DNA of 64,000 nucleotides from Arachidicoccus rhizosphaerae (GCF_900107765.1 NZ_FNQY01000011.1:98653-162652); one strand, 5' to 3'; counted from the stretch's first letter, positions 1 through 9,324 are shown. The notes: a model not told the origin generated them from the letters alone. Translations and numbers: made by a program.

Positions 1-1179
1 TGGCAGACCACTCAGCATACGCATCCCATTTGTATGGGCGGACTTGTACCGATCAAAACGCAAACAGGTATCCGGCAGGTACAGATGCATCATATTCACC
101 TGGAAGAAGATGCCGGTAAAAGCATCCATGATATTTACGAGGGTGAAAGCTGCGTGGATTTAAACCGTGCGGGAACCGCCCTTGTGGAAATCGTATCCGA
201 ACCCGATATGTTTAGCGCCGATGAGGCCTGGAACTATGTTCAGGAGCTCAGAAGACTGGTGCGTTGGATTGGCGTCAGTGATGCCAATATGGAAGAGGGC
301 AGTCTGAGGTGCGATGCCAATATCTCCATCAGGCCGGCAGGGGACACCAGACTCGGTACCCGCGTAGAGGTAAAAAACCTGAACTCTACCCGTAATATTA
401 AAAAAGCTATTGATTTTGAAATCGACCGGATGATCCGCCTGGTGGAAGCGGGCGGAATGGTTCAGCAGCAGACCCGTAGCTTTGACGCTGCGACTGGGAC
501 TACTTTTGCCATCCGGGATAAAGAGCAGGCCAATGACTACCGGTATTTTCCGGAGCCGGATCTCCCCCCGATCCAACTGAGCCAGTCATTTATTGAGCAG
601 ATCCGGGCCTCCATGCCTGCCTTGCCGCAGCAGCTGGCCCATAAGTATCAGACCAGCTTCGGACTCAGTCCCTATGACGCCGAGCAACTGGTCAGCGATA
701 AGGACATAGCCGTTTATTTTGAAGCGGCCACGCAGAAGACAAATCAATATAAAGCAGTGGCCAACTGGATAAACGGCCCCATCAGATCCATTATCAATGA
801 GGAGCATCTATCCATTGACCAGGTAGGCATTACCCCTGAAACCCTGGCAGATATTATTCAGCTGGTAGACACGGGCAAACTTAATTTTTCAGTAGCTTCC
901 ACCAGGCTTTTACCGGCATTAAGAACGCCCGGTGCAGATCAAAAAGGCCAATCAGCCCTGGATATCGCCACCCGCCTGAATCTTATTCAGACCGATAATG
1001 AAGATTTGCTGGAGACCTGGATCAATGAGGCGCTGGAAAGCATGCCGGATAAGGTTCAGGCCTATCAAAAAGGGAAAAAAGGATTAATCGGATTATTTGT
1101 GGGAGAAGTAAAAAAAAGAAGCAAAGGAAAAGCAGATCCGGGGCGTGTTATGGATCTGATTAAGGAAAAATTAGGCTAG
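1..1179 (+). CDS. gatB: Asp-tRNA(Asn)/Glu-tRNA(Gln) amidotransferase subunit B (3' part)
   Basis: GatB of the GatCAB complex, which converts misacylated Glu-tRNA(Gln) or Asp-tRNA(Asn) to the amidated form in the cytoplasm. The frame is open from base 1, so the start codon lies upstream. About 392 residues are visible against roughly 480-490 usual for the family, so about 90-95 N-terminal residues are missing. The visible part includes HIHLEEDAGKS, the DLNRAGTALVEIVSEPD stretch typical of GatB, the RVEVKNLNS segment, and a helical C-terminal YqeY-like tail ending near GRVMDLIKEKLG. The first ATG inside the window (34) is internal. Its stop lies 109 bp before adk, which has its own promoter-like element. 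Confidence 0.96.
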   Translation, partial: WQTTQHTHPICMGGLVPIKTQTGIRQVQMHHIHLEEDAGKSIHDIYEGESCVDLNRAGTALVEIVSEPDMFSADEAWNYVQELRRLVRWIGVSDANMEEGSLRCDANISIRPAGDTRLGTRVEVKNLNSTRNIKKAIDFEIDRMIRLVEAGGMVQQQTRSFDAATGTTFAIRDKEQANDYRYFPEPDLPPIQLSQSFIEQIRASMPALPQQLAHKYQTSFGLSPYDAEQLVSDKDIAVYFEAATQKTNQYKAVANWINGPIRSIINEEHLSIDQVGITPETLADIIQLVDTGKLNFSVASTRLLPALRTPGADQKGQSALDIATRLNLIQTDNEDLLETWINEALESMPDKVQAYQKGKKGLIGLFVGEVKKRSKGKADPGRVMDLIKEKLG

Positions 1180-1235
1180 CCGAGGCAAACATTTGTTAGT
1201 CCTGATTTGTGTGTAATGCTGATGTGACCGGCATT

Positions 1236-1261
1236 TTGCATTAAAAAAATCATTACATTTG
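1236..1261 (+). promoter_or_regulatory. candidate adk promoter
   Basis: TACATTTG (1254-1261) matches the Bacteroidota -7 consensus TAnnTTTG exactly. A TTG triplet lies upstream at 1236-1238, but the 15-bp spacing is shorter than the usual 19-21. The -7 element is 27 bp before the adk ATG. Support is the sequence match only. Confidence 0.4.
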
Positions 1262-1288
1262 CTGTTCAAATTATATTTAATATAAGTT

Positions 1289-1876
1289 ATGTTTAATTTA
1301 ATCTTGTTTGGTGCTCCGGGTAGCGGAAAGGGTACACAAAGTTTAAAAATTGCGGAAAAATTCAATTTAAAGCATTTGAGTACAGGGGATTTACTACGTC
1401 ATGAAATCTCCTCAGAAACTGCGCTGGGCAAGGAAGCAAAAGAATTTATTGACAAAGGATTATTGGTTCCTGATGCCGTGGTTATCGGCATGATCAGTAA
1501 GGCTATTGAATCCAATAAAACCGTTCGCGGGTTCCTCTTTGACGGATTTCCCCGTACAGAAGCTCAGGCGGAGGCGCTGGATAAACTGCTCAAATTATAT
1601 GAGAGTTCCATTAATCTGGTACTTGCCTTAGAAGTGAGTGAGGATGAACTGGTGGAGCGTCTGCTGCTCAGAGGTAAGACCAGTGGCCGCTCAGATGATG
1701 CCAATGAAGAAATCATCCGGGAAAGAATCAAAGAATACCGCAAAAAGACAGCGATTGTTGCGGATTATTACGAAAATAACGGCGTTGTCAGAAATATTGC
1801 CGGTGAAGGTACCGTAGACAACATATTTGAGCATATCTCCCAGGCGATTAATGAAGAACTGGAAGTAGCCAGCTAA
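1289..1876 (+). CDS. adk: adenylate kinase
   Basis: Cytoplasmic adenylate kinase, catalysing ATP + AMP to 2 ADP. The P-loop GAPGSGKGT lies at about residues 8-16 directly after the start MFNLILF. The AMP-binding HLSTGDLLR and the FDGFPRT motif are both present, and a short LID follows RLLLRGKTSGRSDD. At 195 residues it is the short-LID, zinc-free type. The start is fixed because the family begins immediately before the P-loop strand. It is monocistronic, with a promoter-like element upstream and a strong terminator downstream. Confidence 0.97.
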   Translation: MFNLILFGAPGSGKGTQSLKIAEKFNLKHLSTGDLLRHEISSETALGKEAKEFIDKGLLVPDAVVIGMISKAIESNKTVRGFLFDGFPRTEAQAEALDKLLKLYESSINLVLALEVSEDELVERLLLRGKTSGRSDDANEEIIRERIKEYRKKTAIVADYYENNGVVRNIAGEGTVDNIFEHISQAINEELEVAS

Positions 1877-1906
1877 AGAAAGATCATTACTTGGACATCC
1901 ATTAAT

Positions 1907-1949
1907 AAAAAAGACCCGGTTTATACGAAAGTTAGACCGGGTCTTTTTT
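1907..1949 (+). terminator. rho-independent terminator of adk
   Basis: AGACCCGGT (1912-1920) pairs perfectly with ACCGGGTCT (1936-1944) across a 15-nt loop. The stem is flanked by an A run on the left and a T run on the right, so it could work in both directions. It begins 30 bp after the adk stop. Confidence 0.9.
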
Positions 1950-1952
1950 AAT

Positions 1953-2371
1953 GTCCGGTCTGGTAAATGTTGCTGGAAAACCGATTGGCGCTATGTCGGG
2001 TTCTGCCCATTTCAACAGGGCCAAAGCCTTCCAAAATTTGTAAATTTTCTTGCAAACTTCGCATAGATCATTCTTTTTAAATTCAGAAACAACTAATTAC
2101 CAATTTAATTTATATTATTTAATAAATTATATAAATTTTTCTTGGATTATCTTCAAAATTATTCTCACCTTTATTATGTCATACATAAGTATTTAATATT
2201 TTTATGTGTTTTAATGGAAAAGGAGGACAGGGAGCAATTTGTGTGTTGGGTTGTCGGATTTTTTAGCGGAATATGTCTGACAAAATTACGTAATTTTGGT
2301 GTTGCTCCCTGGTTTCCCGATGTATGATACTTACCCGGTTTTGATTATTTTTATTTTATAATATATAGAAA
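1953..2371. other. AT-rich intergenic leader of the sialic-acid operon
   Basis: About 420 bp without a supported gene. It is very AT-rich from 2040 to 2220. It then contains an inverted repeat (2228-2237 with 2302-2311) that encloses an 18-bp perfect palindrome (2281-2298). A 37-codon ATG frame (2214-2327) and its TTG extension look like chance frames. This is the expected control region of the operon that starts at 2372. Confidence 0.6.
2281..2298. promoter_or_regulatory. 18-bp perfect palindrome, candidate operator/-7 element
   Basis: CAAAATTACGTAATTTTG equals its own reverse complement. Its right half, TAATTTTG (2291-2298), also fits the Bacteroidota -7 consensus TAnnTTTG. A repressor bound here would cover the promoter 74 bp upstream of nanA. 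No TTG is found at the proper -33 distance, so the promoter assignment is weaker than the palindrome itself. No regulator gene is adjacent. Confidence 0.5.
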
Positions 2372-3289
2372 ATGGTTTCTAAATTAAACGGCCTGATCGC
2401 TGCACCCTTCACCCCCATGCTGGCGGGTGGCAGCCTGAACCTGACAGTCATCAAAGACTATTATCAGTTGCTTAAAAGAAATAAGGTGAATGGGGCTTTT
2501 ATAGCGGGTTCAACAGGCGAAGGCGTTTCCATGACCCTGGAAGAAAAGTTTCAGTTGATTGACGCCTGGGCGGCAGCCACCGCTGCTGACCCCGAATTTC
2601 ATGTCATCGTCCTTGCAGGTGGTACCTGTATCCAGGATGCAGCCGCCGTCGCCGCCCGTGCAGAGCAGGCAGGTATCTATGGCATAGCCCTCACCGCTCC
2701 TTTTTATTTTAAACCGGCAAACGCCCAGGTGCTGGCTGAGATCTGCCGCCAGGTAGCGGCCGCAGCCCCCAACACGGCTTTTTATTATTATCATATCCCT
2801 GTGCTGACCGGTTGCTACATACCCATGTATGATCTTCTGAAAGCCGTTAACGGCACCATTGATAATTTCTGCGGGATTAAGTATACGCATGAGGATTTTA
2901 TGGATTTTCAGAGTTGTATGCATGTGGAGAACGGCCGGTACAATATGCTCTGGGGCCGGGATGAAAATATGCTTTCTTCTTTACCTTTAGGCACAAAAGC
3001 AGCTATTGGCAGCACTTATAATTATGCAGCACCTTTATATCTGGATTTAATGGAAGCCTACCGGAGCGGAGATGTTCAAAAAGCAGAGACCCTGCAGCAG
3101 CTTTCCATTGATATGATTCGTCTGCTGGGAAAATATGGAGGCATTGCGACCGGCAAGGCTTTTATGAAGCTCGTCGGCATGGACCTGGGCGGCTTCAGAC
3201 TGCCTGTTTCCAATATGAGTCCGGAGGCGTTCGAAGCCTTTAAAAAAGATGTTGCAGCCCTTGATTTTGAATCCTTCAGATCCAAATAG
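2372..3289 (+). CDS. nanA: N-acetylneuraminate lyase
   Basis: Class I aldolase of the DHDPS/NAL family that cleaves N-acetylneuraminate to ManNAc and pyruvate in the cytoplasm. The 305 residues match family length. GSTGEG at 46-51 is the pyruvate-carboxylate loop, the tyrosine of FYYYHIP (about 138-140) is catalytic, and K170 in GIKYTHEDF would form the Schiff base. The KYT-x-x-DF signature favours NAL over dihydrodipicolinate synthase, and the neighbouring mutarotase, epimerase and sialidase confirm it. First gene of the eight-gene operon. Confidence 0.93.
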   Translation: MVSKLNGLIAAPFTPMLAGGSLNLTVIKDYYQLLKRNKVNGAFIAGSTGEGVSMTLEEKFQLIDAWAAATAADPEFHVIVLAGGTCIQDAAAVAARAEQAGIYGIALTAPFYFKPANAQVLAEICRQVAAAAPNTAFYYYHIPVLTGCYIPMYDLLKAVNGTIDNFCGIKYTHEDFMDFQSCMHVENGRYNMLWGRDENMLSSLPLGTKAAIGSTYNYAAPLYLDLMEAYRSGDVQKAETLQQLSIDMIRLLGKYGGIATGKAFMKLVGMDLGGFRLPVSNMSPEAFEAFKKDVAALDFESFRSK

Positions 3290-3397
3290 CCGCCAATGAC
3301 CAGCGGCTACCCTGTTCATCAATATTTAGCGTCGGATGTCCGTACGAACAGCAACTGGCACTGGCGCAAAATCTTACCAGCATAAAGTCAGCATCTT

Positions 3398-4603
3398 ATG
3401 CGCAAGGCAACAAAAATATTTTTTACTCCTTTTATTCTAAGCATTATGGCAATGGCTGCATCCTGCAGTAACCCGCAGCCTGGTACTGCGGGTGGAACTC
3501 CTGTTTCCATCCAATGGAAAAAATTAGGGGAGCTTCCCGGTGACCTGAACCAGGATGCCCCGAAAACAAACCCCGGTCTGGCAGGCCCCGTGGCCGGCAT
3601 TACCGGTAATTACTTAATTGTAGGCGGCGGCTCTAATTTCCCGGATGGTCTTCCCTGGCAAGGTGGCACGAAGACTTATTATGCTAAATTATATACCTAC
3701 CGGTTAGAACAGAGCGGACCACTAGACACCGCGATACTCACAAATATTGAGTCGCAGCTGCCTTACCAGGCAGGATACCCTGCCTGCGTTTCTACGGATC
3801 AGGGCATTGTGGTGGCCGGAGGAGAAAACCTGCAGGGGCCTTTAAATAAAGTCTCCCTGATCAGTCTGTCAGCCGCTAAGGACAGCCTATTGATTCGTCC
3901 ACTACCTGATTTACCCGAGGCCAGTTCCGGGGGCATGATAGCCGTGCTTGATTCCAAGCTGTATTTCGCCGGGGGCAATAATGCTTCCGGCAGTACATCG
4001 ACCGCCTTTCTGAGCCTGGATCTGAAGGATACCAGCGAAGGCTGGCAGCCTTTGCCTGATTTGCCGCAGCCCATCGGTTTCGGAGTTTTATATGCGGCAC
4101 CCGACACGCATACGCTTTATCTGGCCAGCGGCAGAAAGGCCAACCCGCATGCCCGAACCAGTTTCTTTTCCTCCCTATTCGCCTTTTCTACCCAGTCTCA
4201 GAGCTGGCATAAAAAAGCGGACCTGCCTTACAGCGTGTCAGCCGCCACCGGCGTGAGGTTCCAGAACAAATTACTGCTGTTTGGCGGAGATCAGGGGGAG
4301 ACCTTTCATAAGACGGAGGATTTACTCATTAAAATCGCAGATGCAAAAGACAACCGGCAAAAGCAGGAACTTATCCAACAAAAGAATAACTTACAGCAGC
4401 ATCACCCCGGATTTACCCATCAGGTACTGTCCTATGATATCGACCAGGACAGATGGGAGCTGGCAGGTAAACTGCCTTTTGCCTCCCAGGTCACCACGAC
4501 CGCTATCAGCTGGGGAGACAAAGTCATCATCCCCTGCGGAGAAATCAGAGCCGGCGTGCGTTACCCGGATATCATAGAAGCAGTCTTAAACCCCGGTAAA
4601 TAA
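3398..4603 (+). CDS. nanM: N-acetylneuraminate epimerase/mutarotase, Kelch lipoprotein
   Basis: Kelch-type beta-propeller of the cyclically permuted mutarotase family, which speeds conversion of alpha- to beta-N-acetylneuraminate released by sialidase. The 401 residues begin with a lipoprotein signal peptide (lipobox AASC, Cys23), so it is probably anchored in the periplasm or outer membrane. Kelch-like double-glycine strands recur (LIVGGGSNFPDG, VVAGGEN, YFAGGNNASGS, LFGGDQGE). The gap from nanA is 108 bp, and the MFS gene follows after 40 bp. Confidence 0.88.
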   Translation: MRKATKIFFTPFILSIMAMAASCSNPQPGTAGGTPVSIQWKKLGELPGDLNQDAPKTNPGLAGPVAGITGNYLIVGGGSNFPDGLPWQGGTKTYYAKLYTYRLEQSGPLDTAILTNIESQLPYQAGYPACVSTDQGIVVAGGENLQGPLNKVSLISLSAAKDSLLIRPLPDLPEASSGGMIAVLDSKLYFAGGNNASGSTSTAFLSLDLKDTSEGWQPLPDLPQPIGFGVLYAAPDTHTLYLASGRKANPHARTSFFSSLFAFSTQSQSWHKKADLPYSVSAATGVRFQNKLLLFGGDQGETFHKTEDLLIKIADAKDNRQKQELIQQKNNLQQHHPGFTHQVLSYDIDQDRWELAGKLPFASQVTTTAISWGDKVIIPCGEIRAGVRYPDIIEAVLNPGK

Positions 4604-4643
4604 TTTAAAACAGGCTTATCAAAAAATGGATTAAACATCTGGC

Positions 4644-5876
4644 ATGTTACAACAAAAGAAATATTACCCCTGGTTACTGGTGGCCCTGCTCTGGGGAGTA
4701 GGTTTATTAAACTATCTGGATCGGCAGATGCTCTCTACCATGCGTCCGGCCATTGAGCTGGATATCCATGAATTACAGTCTGCCACGAACTTCGGTTTTT
4801 TAATGGGGATTTTCCTTTGGATCTATGGCCTGATGAGCCCGGTAGCAGGAGCAATAGCTGACAGGATCAACAGAAAATGGCTGATTGTATGCAGCCTGCT
4901 GGTCTGGTCGGCCGTCACCTACGGAATGGGCTATGCACAGACCTTTCATCAGCTCTATTACCTGAGAGCTGTTATGGGTATCAGTGAAGCCCTTTATATT
5001 CCTGCAGCCCTGGCACTGATCGCGGAATTTCATCAGAAAAAAACGCGTTCACTGGCCATCGGTATTCATATGACCGGATTATACCTGGGTTCCGCCCTGG
5101 GCGGCTTTGGGGCCACCATTGCGGCGGCCTATACCTGGCATTTCACCTTTCATACTTTCGGGCTGATTGGCATTGGCTATGCCATTATTCTTACTTTACT
5201 TTTAAGAGAAAGTCCGGACCGTTTCCAAATTCAGGAGCATCAGCATTTAATGGAGAAACCCAAAATCGGCAAAGCATTATCGGTACTGTTTTCCAATATT
5301 GCCTTCTGGGTTATCCTGATGTATTTTGCCGTACCCAGCCTGCCTGGCTGGGCCACTAAAAACTGGTTACCGACCTTATTTGCCCAACACCTGAATATGC
5401 CGATGAGTCAGGCAGGTCCGTTATCGACGATGACCATTGCCATCTCCTCCTTTGCAGGTGTCCTCGTGGGGGGCTTTATATCAGACAGATGGGTACAGCG
5501 GCATTTAAGGGGCCGTATTTATACGAGCGCCATCGGGCTGGCACTGACGATTCCCGGTTTATTATTTATGGGATTTGGCCACAGCCTGGCGGTCCTTGTC
5601 TCAGCCGGTGTTTGCTTCGGACTGGGCTTTGGTATTTTTGACGCGAACAATATGCCGATTCTATGTCAGTTTGTGGCACCAAAATACCGGGCGACGGCCT
5701 ATGGCATCATGAATATGGTCGGCGTCTTTTTCGGGGCCTTTATTACAGACCTTTTAGGGAAATCCACGGATGGCGGCCACCTCGGCAGAGACTTCGCCCT
5801 GCTATCCGTTATTGTGCTGGTAGCGCTGGCGGTTCAGTTACTGACTTTAAAACCCACGGTCAATGATTTTAGATAA
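4644..5876 (+). CDS. nanT: MFS transporter, probable sialic acid permease
   Basis: Major facilitator protein of 410 residues with about 12 predicted membrane segments. The N-terminal segment LLNYLDRQMLSTMRPAI and the motif-A-like loop GAIADRINRK are typical of anion:cation symporters related to NanT. It should carry free sialic acid across the inner membrane. Substrate is inferred from its place between nanM and the sialate esterase. It ends 21 bp before the next gene. No SusC/SusD pair accompanies it, so outer-membrane entry must be handled elsewhere. Confidence 0.83.
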   Translation: MLQQKKYYPWLLVALLWGVGLLNYLDRQMLSTMRPAIELDIHELQSATNFGFLMGIFLWIYGLMSPVAGAIADRINRKWLIVCSLLVWSAVTYGMGYAQTFHQLYYLRAVMGISEALYIPAALALIAEFHQKKTRSLAIGIHMTGLYLGSALGGFGATIAAAYTWHFTFHTFGLIGIGYAIILTLLLRESPDRFQIQEHQHLMEKPKIGKALSVLFSNIAFWVILMYFAVPSLPGWATKNWLPTLFAQHLNMPMSQAGPLSTMTIAISSFAGVLVGGFISDRWVQRHLRGRIYTSAIGLALTIPGLLFMGFGHSLAVLVSAGVCFGLGFGIFDANNMPILCQFVAPKYRATAYGIMNMVGVFFGAFITDLLGKSTDGGHLGRDFALLSVIVLVALAVQLLTLKPTVNDFR

Positions 5877-5897
5877 TTAAGATAAATATTACGACAC

Positions 5898-8036
5898 ATG
5901 CGCTTTTTTAACACCATAAGGATCCATCCGTATCTGTGCCGCTTTATGGCCGCCGTACCGGGGGCCTTTTTCTTTTTATGTACCTCCGGCCTTTTTGCCC
6001 AGCCCGTAAGAGTTGCCTGCGTGGGCAATTCTGTCACTTACGGTTATAGCCTGAAAGACCCCGCTACCCAGTCTTATCCGGCTGTCCTGCAGGGGTTATT
6101 AGGCAGCAGCTATACGGTGGGTAATTTCGGGCATAGCGGCGCCACCCTGCTTAAAAACGGCCACCGCCCCTATTATAAAACAAAAGAATTTCAGGGGGCG
6201 CTTGCCATGCATCCTGATATTGTGGTGATTCATCTGGGTTTGAATGATACCGACCCCAGAGATTTTGCGCTATATGGCGACCATTTTATCCCCGATTATA
6301 ACTGGCTCATTGATACCTTCCGCCAGGTGAATCCTAAAGCCCGGATTTATATCTGCAAGATGACACCCATTTTTACCGGTCATCCCAGATTCCTGTCCAG
6401 CACGCATGTCTGGTATCAAAAAGTCCAGCAGGCCATCGAACAGGTCGCCCGGATTAACAAGGTTCCCTTAATTGATCTTTATCAGCAGTTTCATGACCGG
6501 CCTGATTTGATTACCGATCAGCCGACCCTGCACCCCAATAAAGCAGGGGCCGCTAAATTAGCGAAGGTGATCTATCAGCATCTGACCGGCCGGTTCGGCG
6601 GCCTTACACTGCCTGACATTTTTACAAGCGGCATGGTCCTTCAAAGAGACCAGCCCGTTAAAATCTGGGGGACGGCCGACGCCGGCTCCACGGTCCTTGT
6701 TAAATTTCACGGGCAGGAAAAAAAATGCACCGTGCCTTTTGACGGCCGCTGGCAGCTGCAATTAGCGGCTCAAAAAGCAAATGCCCAGCCTGAAACGATG
6801 ACCGTCATCAACGGTTCTGACAAAATACAGCTTCAGGACATTTTAATAGGAGATGTCTGGCTGGCCAGCGGACAGTCCAATATGCTGTTCACGGTAAAGC
6901 AAACGGATAAGGCCGACAGTCTGATCCGTCACAGGGAACTTAAAAAAGGTATCCTTCGGTTATTTAATGATAAAAATCTGGCGGCCACCGATGATATCAA
7001 CTGGGACACCGCCGTTTTGAACAAAACAGACCGCCTGCAGTTTTTCAGCGGTCACTGGGCAAAGCCCGACCCGGAGGAGACTTCGGATTTCAGCGCGGTA
7101 GGCTATGTCTTCGGCCGCCAGATCGCCCTTAGTCAGGATATCCCCGTGGGCATGATAGAGGTAGCCGTGGGCGGCTCGCCCTTACTTTCCTGGGTGGACA
7201 GATCCACCCTGGAAAATGACCCGCTTTTTGAGCCTGCTTTACATGACTGGCTGCACTCGGATTACCTGATGGAATGGTGCAGACAAAGAGCTGCCAAAAA
7301 TCTGGAGAAATCCACGGCCCCGTACCCTCGTCACCCTTATGAACCCGCCTATAACTATGAAGCCGGCATAGCTCCTATCGCAGGGCTGCCCATCAAAGGC
7401 GTTATCTGGTATCAGGGAGAAAGCGATGCGGACAATGCACCGCTTTTCGCCAGATTGTTTCCGGTATTTGTCAAAAGCTGGCGAGCAACCTGGCACAGGG
7501 CTGACCTCCCGTTTTATTATGTGCAGCTCTCCAGCCTGGATCGTCCTTCCTGGAATTATTTCAGGGACGTTCAAAGAAAATTACAGCACCAGATACCCCA
7601 TAGTAAAATGGTAGTGACCAGTGATCTGGGCGATTCTTTAAACGTTCACTATAAGGACAAAATACCTGTAGGCCAAAGGCTGGCTCTGGTAGCCCTAAAG
7701 GAAACCTATCATCAGGATATAGAAGACCAGGGGCCTACCATAGAAAAGGCAACCCGGCTGAAGAGCCAACAACTGCTGCTACAGTTTTCTCATGCTGACG
7801 GACTTAGGGCCAAAGGCGGAGCGCCTTTAAGGGGATTTAAAATCTTTGATCAGAACGGCAACCTGGTGGATGTCCCGGGTAAAATTCAGGGCAGCAGCGT
7901 AGTGCTGCAGCTACCCCTGCATACGCAGGCTACAAGTGTGGTATACGGCTGGGAAGGATTCACCAGGGCTAATTTAATCAATAAAGCAGCCTTACCGGCC
8001 AGCAGCTTTAAGCTGGATCTGCCGCCCCTGCCATAA
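5898..8036 (+). CDS. nanS: two-domain sialate O-acetylesterase (SGNH + SASA)
   Basis: A 712-residue secreted esterase built from two esterase modules. After a signal peptide (cleavage near GLFA-QP, residue 35) comes an SGNH/GDSL domain (about 37-230) with block I serine S45 in CVGNSVTYG, block III GLND at 114-117 and block V LHPN (H212). A sialate O-acetylesterase domain (about 240-712) follows, with catalytic serine S327 in SGQSNM and the family motif GVIWYQGES near 500. It should remove O-acetyl groups from sialic acids so the lyase can act. In block V the Asp lies five residues before His (DQPTLH) rather than the usual three, so the first domain's triad is uncertain. Confidence 0.86.
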   Translation: MRFFNTIRIHPYLCRFMAAVPGAFFFLCTSGLFAQPVRVACVGNSVTYGYSLKDPATQSYPAVLQGLLGSSYTVGNFGHSGATLLKNGHRPYYKTKEFQGALAMHPDIVVIHLGLNDTDPRDFALYGDHFIPDYNWLIDTFRQVNPKARIYICKMTPIFTGHPRFLSSTHVWYQKVQQAIEQVARINKVPLIDLYQQFHDRPDLITDQPTLHPNKAGAAKLAKVIYQHLTGRFGGLTLPDIFTSGMVLQRDQPVKIWGTADAGSTVLVKFHGQEKKCTVPFDGRWQLQLAAQKANAQPETMTVINGSDKIQLQDILIGDVWLASGQSNMLFTVKQTDKADSLIRHRELKKGILRLFNDKNLAATDDINWDTAVLNKTDRLQFFSGHWAKPDPEETSDFSAVGYVFGRQIALSQDIPVGMIEVAVGGSPLLSWVDRSTLENDPLFEPALHDWLHSDYLMEWCRQRAAKNLEKSTAPYPRHPYEPAYNYEAGIAPIAGLPIKGVIWYQGESDADNAPLFARLFPVFVKSWRATWHRADLPFYYVQLSSLDRPSWNYFRDVQRKLQHQIPHSKMVVTSDLGDSLNVHYKDKIPVGQRLALVALKETYHQDIEDQGPTIEKATRLKSQQLLLQFSHADGLRAKGGAPLRGFKIFDQNGNLVDVPGKIQGSSVVLQLPLHTQATSVVYGWEGFTRANLINKAALPASSFKLDLPPLP

Positions 8037-8102
8037 CGGCCGGCTACGACAGAACACTCGATTCATTCAACTCAATACACTTATTTCAGATAAAACGATT
8101 TT

Positions 8103-9272
8103 ATGGATACTTCTTATTTGTCTCAGTTACATACTTTTTATAAAACCCAGCTGCTGGAGGACACCATTCCTTTTTGGTTTCCCAGAAGCCTGGATGAACA
8201 GTACGGCGGTTTCTTACTGATGCGTGATCAGGACGGCAGCCTGATTGATGATGATAAAGCGGTCTGGATCCAGGGGCGCGCTACCTGGCTGCTGGCTACT
8301 TTGTACAATACCGTGGCGCCTAAACAGGAGTGGCTGGACGGCGCGGCCAGCGGTGTTCAGTTTTTACTGGAACATTGTTTTGACAGGGCAGGCAAAATGT
8401 ATTTTCATGTGGCAAGAAACGGACAGCCCATCCGCATGCGCCGGTATTTTTTCTCTGAAACTTTTGCGGTGATAGCGCTTGCAGCCTACGCCAAAGCAAC
8501 CGGCGACGAGCAGATAGCCCAAAAAGCAAGAGATCTTTTCACCCGGTGCCTGGAATACAGCACCGGGCAAACAGCCATAGCGCCAAAATTTGAGCCCACA
8601 AGGCCTGCCAAGGCCATCGGCATCCCGATGATCATGCTCAATACCGCCCAGCAACTCAGAGAAACCATTGGGGATCCCAGGTGCGATGAGCTGATCAAGG
8701 GCTGGATTGCAGAAATCGAGAAAGACTTTGTCAAAGATGATATCCGGTGCGTCATGGAGCAGGTCGCTCCGGACGGCAGTATCATTGACCATATTGACGG
8801 CCGGACGTTAAATCCGGGGCATGCCATTGAAGGGGCCTGGTTTATCTTGCATGAGGCTAGCTATCAAAATAGTGACCGTTACCTGAGACTCGGCCTTAAA
8901 ATGCTGGATTATATGTGGGAGAGAGGCTGGGATCAGCAGTATGGCGGCATCTTGTATTTTCTGGACGTCTACGGCAAACCGGTCCAGGAATACTGGCAGG
9001 ACATGAAATTCTGGTGGCCGCAGAACGAAGCGCTGATTGCCACCCTACTGGCCTATACCATGACCGGGGAGGATAAATACAAGCAGTGGCATGAATCCCT
9101 GCGCCAGTACACGGAAAAATACTTTCACGATCATCAGCATGGAGAGTGGTTCGGCTATCTGCACAGAGACGGCTCTATCGCCCAGACGGCCAAGGGTAAC
9201 CTCTTTAAAGGGCCTTTCCATCTGCCCAGACAACAATGGTATTGCATGCAGCTATTGAGCAGTTTCTTGTAA
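8103..9272 (+). CDS. nanE: N-acylglucosamine 2-epimerase
   Basis: AGE/renin-binding-protein family (alpha/alpha)6-barrel that interconverts ManNAc and GlcNAc. At 389 residues it is full length. Characteristic segments are EQYGGFLLMRDQDG near the N-terminus, YFFSETFAVIAL, NPGHAIEGAWF, WDQQYGGILYFLD and KFWWPQNEALIA. It has no signal peptide, so it acts in the cytoplasm after the lyase. In Bacteroidota nan operons this enzyme replaces the phosphate-dependent NanE of E. coli, so a GlcNAc kinase is expected elsewhere. Confidence 0.93.
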   Translation: MDTSYLSQLHTFYKTQLLEDTIPFWFPRSLDEQYGGFLLMRDQDGSLIDDDKAVWIQGRATWLLATLYNTVAPKQEWLDGAASGVQFLLEHCFDRAGKMYFHVARNGQPIRMRRYFFSETFAVIALAAYAKATGDEQIAQKARDLFTRCLEYSTGQTAIAPKFEPTRPAKAIGIPMIMLNTAQQLRETIGDPRCDELIKGWIAEIEKDFVKDDIRCVMEQVAPDGSIIDHIDGRTLNPGHAIEGAWFILHEASYQNSDRYLRLGLKMLDYMWERGWDQQYGGILYFLDVYGKPVQEYWQDMKFWWPQNEALIATLLAYTMTGEDKYKQWHESLRQYTEKYFHDHQHGEWFGYLHRDGSIAQTAKGNLFKGPFHLPRQQWYCMQLLSSFL

Positions 9273-9324
9273 CGCCTTCCTATTGTCAGCAAAAAACAAG
9301 ATCATGCATCTGCGGTTTGTTCCA

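Noticed and set aside
160..576. 138-codon minus-strand frame over gatB
   Set aside because: Antisense shadow of a well-supported gene with no start context or family features.
2142..2327. 61-codon frame with TTG start in the nan leader
   Set aside because: Rare start codon, no recognisable protein pattern, and it overlaps the palindrome and inverted repeat; better read as regulatory DNA.
8364..8827. Long minus-strand frames over the epimerase gene
   Set aside because: Two overlapping antisense frames with no domain pattern; they arise from the codon bias of the sense gene.
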